Source: Pseudomonadota bacterium (GTDB taxonomy: Bacteria > Myxococcota_A > Polyangia > Polyangiales > Polyangiaceae). Taken from it: DNA of 64,000 bases. Of this stretch, positions 60,679 to 64,000 are shown in pieces (position 1 is the first letter of the stretch; every line of letters starts with the position of its first letter). Both the position numbers and the translations under genes were made by a program. The notes beneath the pieces were generated by a model. The model had not been told where the DNA came from. It saw only the letters and a program-made list of their open reading frames with translations, and did not search any database. The stretch spans positions 1 to 64,000 of the forward strand of contig JAEYWK010000042.1 in assembly GCA_023431345.1 (NCBI GenBank). Reading direction: 5' to 3'.

Positions 60679-60699
60679 CGGGGTCGCTCGTGAGCTGAT

Positions 60700-60732
60700 G
60701 TCGGCGGCGCCTCACGGCGCCGTCGGCGTTTT
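60700..60732 (+). terminator. Rho-independent terminator of the zinc-ribbon protein gene
   Basis: A 12-bp stem (gtcggcggcgcc with ggcgccgtcggc, two G-U pairs), a 4-nt loop tcac, then a TTTT run shortly after the stem. It starts 21 bp after the stop codon and before the DUF2752 gene. Confidence 0.75.
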
Positions 60733-60749
60733 GTGGCTACGCTGGCGTC

Positions 60750-61175
60750 GTGAGTCGCGTCCTGCGCATCGGCTTGCTCGGAGTATTCATGGCCGGCTTC
60801 GCCGCCGCCGTGGCGCTGGAGTTTCCACTGTGCCCGATGGCGAGCAGCTTCGGGGTGCCCTGCCCCGGCTGCGGCCTGACGCGAGCCACGCTCGCGCTCG
60901 CCCAGGGCGACGTGCGCGAGGCGCTCCATTTGCACCCGCTCGTCTGGCTGCTGACGCCGCTGTTCGTCGGCGCGATGGCGAGCGTAGGGCTCGACCTCGT
61001 GCGCGATCCGCGAGCCGCACCACGCGCTCCGCTCGTGCGCTGGTCGAGCCGCACCACGACCCGCTTCGGTCTCATCGTGCTCGCGCTCACGCTTGGCGTG
61101 TGGCTGGCGCGCTTCGCCGGGTACCTCGGCGGCCCTGTCTCGGTCACGACGCTACACGACTGGCTGCGCCGATGA
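60750..61175 (+). CDS. DUF2752 family membrane protein
   Basis: A 141-residue integral membrane protein. The family signature CPGCGLTRATLALAQGDVREAL is present, with LHPLVWLLTPLFVGAM following. Three hydrophobic segments are seen at about residues 8-25, 60-80 and 105-125. The family's role is not established. The start is a GTG at 60750; no close partner gene is nearby. Confidence 0.88.
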   Translation: MSRVLRIGLLGVFMAGFAAAVALEFPLCPMASSFGVPCPGCGLTRATLALAQGDVREALHLHPLVWLLTPLFVGAMASVGLDLVRDPRAAPRAPLVRWSSRTTTRFGLIVLALTLGVWLARFAGYLGGPVSVTTLHDWLRR

Positions 61176-61214
61176 GGGTTTGAGACGAGCGGAGCGCGCG
61201 CGAACGCGGAGCCG

Positions 61215-62321
61215 CTACACGTTGAAGCGGAAGTGCATCACGTCGCCGTCGCGCACGACGTAGTCGCGACCTTCGATGGCTTGCTTGCCGGCTTCGCGAC
61301 ACTTCGCCTCGCTGCCGAACTTGATCCAATCCTCCCACCAGATGACCTCGGCCTTGATGAAGCCGCGCTCGAAATCAGTGTGGATCACGCCGGCAGCTTG
61401 CGGTGCGGTGGAGCCTTTGCGCACCGTCCACGCGCGCACCTCTTGCTTGCCGGCGGTGAGGTAGGTGATGAGGCCGAGCAGCTCGTACCCCGTGCGGATC
61501 ACCGAGTTCAAGCCCGGCTCGGTCAAGCCCACGCTCGCCAGGAAGTCGGGGCGATCAGCCGGCTCGAGCTGCGCGATCTGCTCCTCGATCGCGGCGCAGA
61601 TCGGCACCACCTTCGCCCCCTCCGACTTGGCGAAATCGACCAGCTTCTGGAAATGCACGTCCGAGTCGAGGTTGGACAGCGCGGCTTCCGACACGTTACC
61701 TACGTAGAACATGCGCTTGCTGGTGAGCAGCTGCATGTCGTCGACGATGCCGCGCTCCTTCTCGCTATCGCCGATCTCGAACGTACGCACGGGCTTGCCG
61801 TCGTCGAGGTGCTTGACCAGCCGCTCGCACAGCGGCACCGCGAGCTTCTCGATTGGGTCGTTGCCCTTGGCCTGCTTGCGGGCCTTGTCGAGCCGCTTGC
61901 TGACCGTGTCCAGGTCTTTCAAGCACAGCTCGGTGTTGATGGTCGCGATGTCGGCGACCGGATCGACCTTGTTCTCGACGTGGATGACGTTGTCGTCCTC
62001 GAAGCAGCGCACGACGTGCGCGACCGCGTCGACCTCGCGGATGTGGCTCAAGAACTGGTTACCGAGCCCCTCCCCCTTGGAAGCGCCGCGCACCAAGCCG
62101 GCGATATCGACGAAGCGAATCGTGGTGAGCACGATCTTCTCGGGCTCGATCAGCTTGGCGAGGGCGTCGACACGGCTGTCGGGCACGCTGACGATGCCGA
62201 CGTTCGGCTCGATCGTGCAGAACGGAAAGTTTGCCGCTTCGGCTTTGGCGCTCGAGAGCGAGTTGAAGAGCGTGCTTTTACCGACGTTGGGCAGGCCGAC
62301 GATGCCGCAAGAAAAACCCAT
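61215..62321 (-). CDS. ychF: Redox-regulated ATPase YchF (OLA1 family)
   Basis: A ribosome-associated P-loop GTPase-fold ATPase, 368 residues. The N-terminal GIVGLPNVGKSTLFNSL is the P-loop, followed by NFPFCTIEPNVGIV and FVDIAGLVRGASKGEGLGNQF (G3 region). The protein continues with the coiled-coil insertion and a C-terminal TGS domain (AGVIHTDFERGFIKAEVI). The family prefers ATP because its G4 motif is altered; here the corresponding segment is in the LASVGLTEPGLNSVI region and does not show a canonical NKxD, as expected for the family. Soluble and cytosolic. Confidence 0.95.
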   Translation of the reverse strand: MGFSCGIVGLPNVGKSTLFNSLSSAKAEAANFPFCTIEPNVGIVSVPDSRVDALAKLIEPEKIVLTTIRFVDIAGLVRGASKGEGLGNQFLSHIREVDAVAHVVRCFEDDNVIHVENKVDPVADIATINTELCLKDLDTVSKRLDKARKQAKGNDPIEKLAVPLCERLVKHLDDGKPVRTFEIGDSEKERGIVDDMQLLTSKRMFYVGNVSEAALSNLDSDVHFQKLVDFAKSEGAKVVPICAAIEEQIAQLEPADRPDFLASVGLTEPGLNSVIRTGYELLGLITYLTAGKQEVRAWTVRKGSTAPQAAGVIHTDFERGFIKAEVIWWEDWIKFGSEAKCREAGKQAIEGRDYVVRDGDVMHFRFNV

Positions 62322-62374
62322 GTTGGGCGGCCTTTTACCACCGGTCGCCTCGGGCGCAATTGGAAGCGGCAGGC

Positions 62375-63094
62375 TCAGCGCGGGACGAGGCCGCGCTCGA
62401 CGAAACGCCGCAAAACCAGCTGCCCCGCCTCGGTCGCGCGGATGCCTTGCCGCATCGCGACCGGGTCTCGGCCCTCGGCGGCGAGGATCGAGGCGCGAGC
62501 ATCGACGTACTCCCCCATCACTCTCGCGTCGAACTCCGGGTGAAACTGCACGCCCCAGGCCCGCTCGCCGAAGCGCAGCGCCGCGTGTGGCTCCAGCCTC
62601 GTCGTGGCGAGCACGGCGGCTCCTCCCGGCAGAGTCGTGACCGAATCGACGTGGGTGGCGTGGGCCAGCGCGGGCTCGATGCTGCGATCGAGCAGCGGAT
62701 CGTCTCGCACGATGCGCAGCTCGACCGTGCCCATCTCGCGCCCGTTCGGGTTTCGCTCGACCATGCCGCCCAAGGCTTGGCCGAGCAGCTGGTGACCGAA
62801 GCAGATGCCGAGCACGGCGTGGTCACGCCGAACCGCGTCCGCCAAGTACTCTTCGACGCGCAACATCCAAGGGGCGCGCTCCGTCACGCTCGAGGACGAG
62901 CCGGTGACGATCAGCCCCGCGTACCGCCCTGGCGCCGGCAACGCCTCCGCGGTCCGCACGTCGATCTCTTCGAAGCCGCCGCTCCAGCTGCCAGCGAGCC
63001 CCGCCCTCACGAGGCTCGCGAAGCCACCGACGCGCGCCTGCGTTGGCGCCACCGGGTCGCCGGTGACCAGAATGCCGAGCGGTCGCAGAGCCAT
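62375..63094 (-). CDS. Class I glutamine amidotransferase (GuaA N-domain-like)
   Basis: A 239-residue single-domain glutaminase. The catalytic triad is Cys98 in LGICFGHQLL, with His185 and Glu187 in GVQFHPEF. IVTGSSSSV near residue 62 forms the oxyanion region. No synthetase domain follows, so the acceptor is unknown; such proteins act as gamma-glutamyl hydrolases or glutaminases on small molecules. It lies divergent from the epimerase gene and 53 bp upstream of ychF in the same direction. Confidence 0.88.
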   Translation of the reverse strand: MALRPLGILVTGDPVAPTQARVGGFASLVRAGLAGSWSGGFEEIDVRTAEALPAPGRYAGLIVTGSSSSVTERAPWMLRVEEYLADAVRRDHAVLGICFGHQLLGQALGGMVERNPNGREMGTVELRIVRDDPLLDRSIEPALAHATHVDSVTTLPGGAAVLATTRLEPHAALRFGERAWGVQFHPEFDARVMGEYVDARASILAAEGRDPVAMRQGIRATEAGQLVLRRFVERGLVPR

Positions 63095-63195
63095 CGCGCG
63101 TCGAGCATAGCTCGGACCGAGAAAAGGTGTACCGTCCGCGGCGGACGCATGGATCAGAGCAGCGCCGGGCGAGGCGACGACGCGACGCGAGACCG

Positions 63196-64000
63196 ATGAT
63201 GAACCGCATCGAGGCCGTTCGTATCGAGCCGTGGGACGTGGAGCTCCTGGAGCCGTTCGGCATCGCCACGGGCGCGCAGGTGACGGCCTGCAACGCGCTG
63301 CTCGAGCTCACGCTCGCAGGCGGCCAGCGAGGCTTGGGTGAGGCGGCGCCATTTCCGGCCGTGAACGGCGAGACACAGGCGGACGCGCTCGCTGCGCTGA
63401 AAGCCGTGGGCGCCGAGCTGATCGGCTACTCCGGCCACGACGCCGCCGAGCTGTCCGGGTCCGCGCTCGCCGCGCTCGAAGCGGCGCCGAGCGCGCTCGC
63501 GGCGCTCGAGATGGCCTTGGTCGATGCCCACTGCCGGGCGCGGGGCGAGTCGCTGTTCGGGTTCTATGGCGGGCGCGAGCCGCGCTTGCTCACGGACATC
63601 ACCATCCCGACCGGTAGCCCGAGCGCGGCCGCGAGCGCAGCGACGCGAGCGCAGCGTCAAGGGTTCGTCACGCTCAAGGTGAAGGTCGGAGGGGCGCCGT
63701 TCGACGAGGACCGCGAGCGGCTGCAGGAGATCGCGCGAGCCGCCCCGCGAGCGCGTCTGTTGCTCGACGCCAACGCGAGCTTGCCCGCATCGCAGGCCAT
63801 CGAGCTCGTGCAGAGCTTGGGCAGCGCGCGCCAGCAAGTCGTGCTGTTCGAGCAGCCGTGCCTGCGCGGGGATTACGCGGGCTCGCGGCAGGTGCGCGAA
63901 GCCGGCATCCGGGTCGCGGCCGACGAAGACGCGCGCTCGCTCGCGGACCTCCGCGCGCTCGCTCGTGAGCGCGCGGCCGATGTCATCAACTTCAAGCTCA
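63196..64000 (+). CDS. Enolase-superfamily dipeptide epimerase (muconate-cycloisomerase group), 3' partial
   Basis: Partial at the right edge; 268 residues are visible of a family of about 340-370. Predicted to epimerise dipeptides such as L-Ala-D/L-Glu or a related acid. Metal and base residues of the superfamily are in place: KxK in LKVKVGG (Lys161 and Lys163), DAN (Asp191), FEQP (Glu219), ADED (Asp243) and Lys267 of INFKL. ATG at 63196 and ATG at 63199 are adjacent possible starts. L-Ala-D-Glu would link the enzyme to peptidoglycan recycling (inference). It is divergent from the glutamine amidotransferase gene. Confidence 0.87.
   Translation, partial: MMNRIEAVRIEPWDVELLEPFGIATGAQVTACNALLELTLAGGQRGLGEAAPFPAVNGETQADALAALKAVGAELIGYSGHDAAELSGSALAALEAAPSALAALEMALVDAHCRARGESLFGFYGGREPRLLTDITIPTGSPSAAASAATRAQRQGFVTLKVKVGGAPFDEDRERLQEIARAAPRARLLLDANASLPASQAIELVQSLGSARQQVVLFEQPCLRGDYAGSRQVREAGIRVAADEDARSLADLRALARERAADVINFKL

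Noticed and set aside
63149..63199. A 16-residue mini open frame overlapping the start of the epimerase gene
   Set aside because: Its ATGATGA overlap with the epimerase start hints at a leader peptide, but such short frames are common by chance and it has no Shine-Dalgarno.

Overview
The window is GC-rich DNA, probably roughly two-thirds or more G+C by eye, densely packed with genes on both strands. It looks like a core chromosomal segment of a myxobacterium (Myxococcota), most likely of the Polyangiales/Sorangium type. The clues are two Hanks-type Ser/Thr kinases, one with a PilZ tail; many lipoproteins with low-complexity Ala/Pro/Gly linkers; tandem cysteine-rich vWA lipoproteins; a mevalonate-pathway isoprenoid operon; and a SpoVR/DUF444 stress pair. 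No rRNA, tRNA, CRISPR array, insertion sequence, prophage or obvious genomic island was seen. The taxonomic call is inference from gene content.

Layout. 1-6.5 kb: end of an unknown gene, phosphoglucomutase (pgm), two small heat-shock proteins, a methyltransferase/lipoprotein pair, an M23 peptidase and an orphan OmpR-type regulator. 6.5-11.6 kb: two tandem vWA lipoproteins separated by a perfect 13-bp inverted repeat. 11.6-17.4 kb: uvrC, a VanW-family protein, a TetR regulator with its own operator/promoter, and a PAP2 phosphatase. 17.5-25.7 kb: isoprenoid cluster (prenyl synthase, mevalonate kinase, mevalonate diphosphate decarboxylase, phosphomevalonate kinase, a PPP-type phosphatase, class II HMG-CoA reductase and a DUF882 protein), with type 2 IPP isomerase (fni) divergent. 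HMG-CoA synthase is not in the window. 25.7-35.8 kb: a GAF/CheY-like/trpF run, a phosphoesterase-fold protein with lost metal ligands, glnE, a Ser/Thr kinase downstream of hemB, a GcvR-like ACT protein and a YkgJ protein.

35.9-49.3 kb: the DUF444 and spoVR genes, separated by three tandem copies of a ~175-bp palindromic repeat and an outer-membrane-like gene; then a possible HEPN protein, TPR and other lipoproteins, a kinase-PilZ fusion, thiE, holB, hisC and another TPR lipoprotein. 49.3-59.2 kb: a partial respiratory complex I operon, nuoEF-JKLMN, lacking nuoABCD and nuoGHI and ending in a lipoprotein gene; its NuoL has a His-rich loop and a PKD-like C-terminal extension. 59.3-64 kb: a zinc-ribbon/DUF4234-like protein with a Pro/Ala/Gly linker, a DUF2752 membrane protein, ychF, a class I glutamine amidotransferase and the start of an enolase-superfamily epimerase.

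Most biology here is housekeeping (isoprenoids, respiration, haem, His/Trp/thiamine synthesis, DNA repair, nitrogen control). The points most worth a second look are the three hairpin repeats, the NuoL-PKD fusion with its operon-end lipoprotein, the kinase-PilZ protein, the metal-ligand-deficient phosphoesterase, the tandem vWA lipoproteins, and the promoter/operator in front of the TetR gene, which predicts a leaderless mRNA. I saw no clearly new defence or mobile system.
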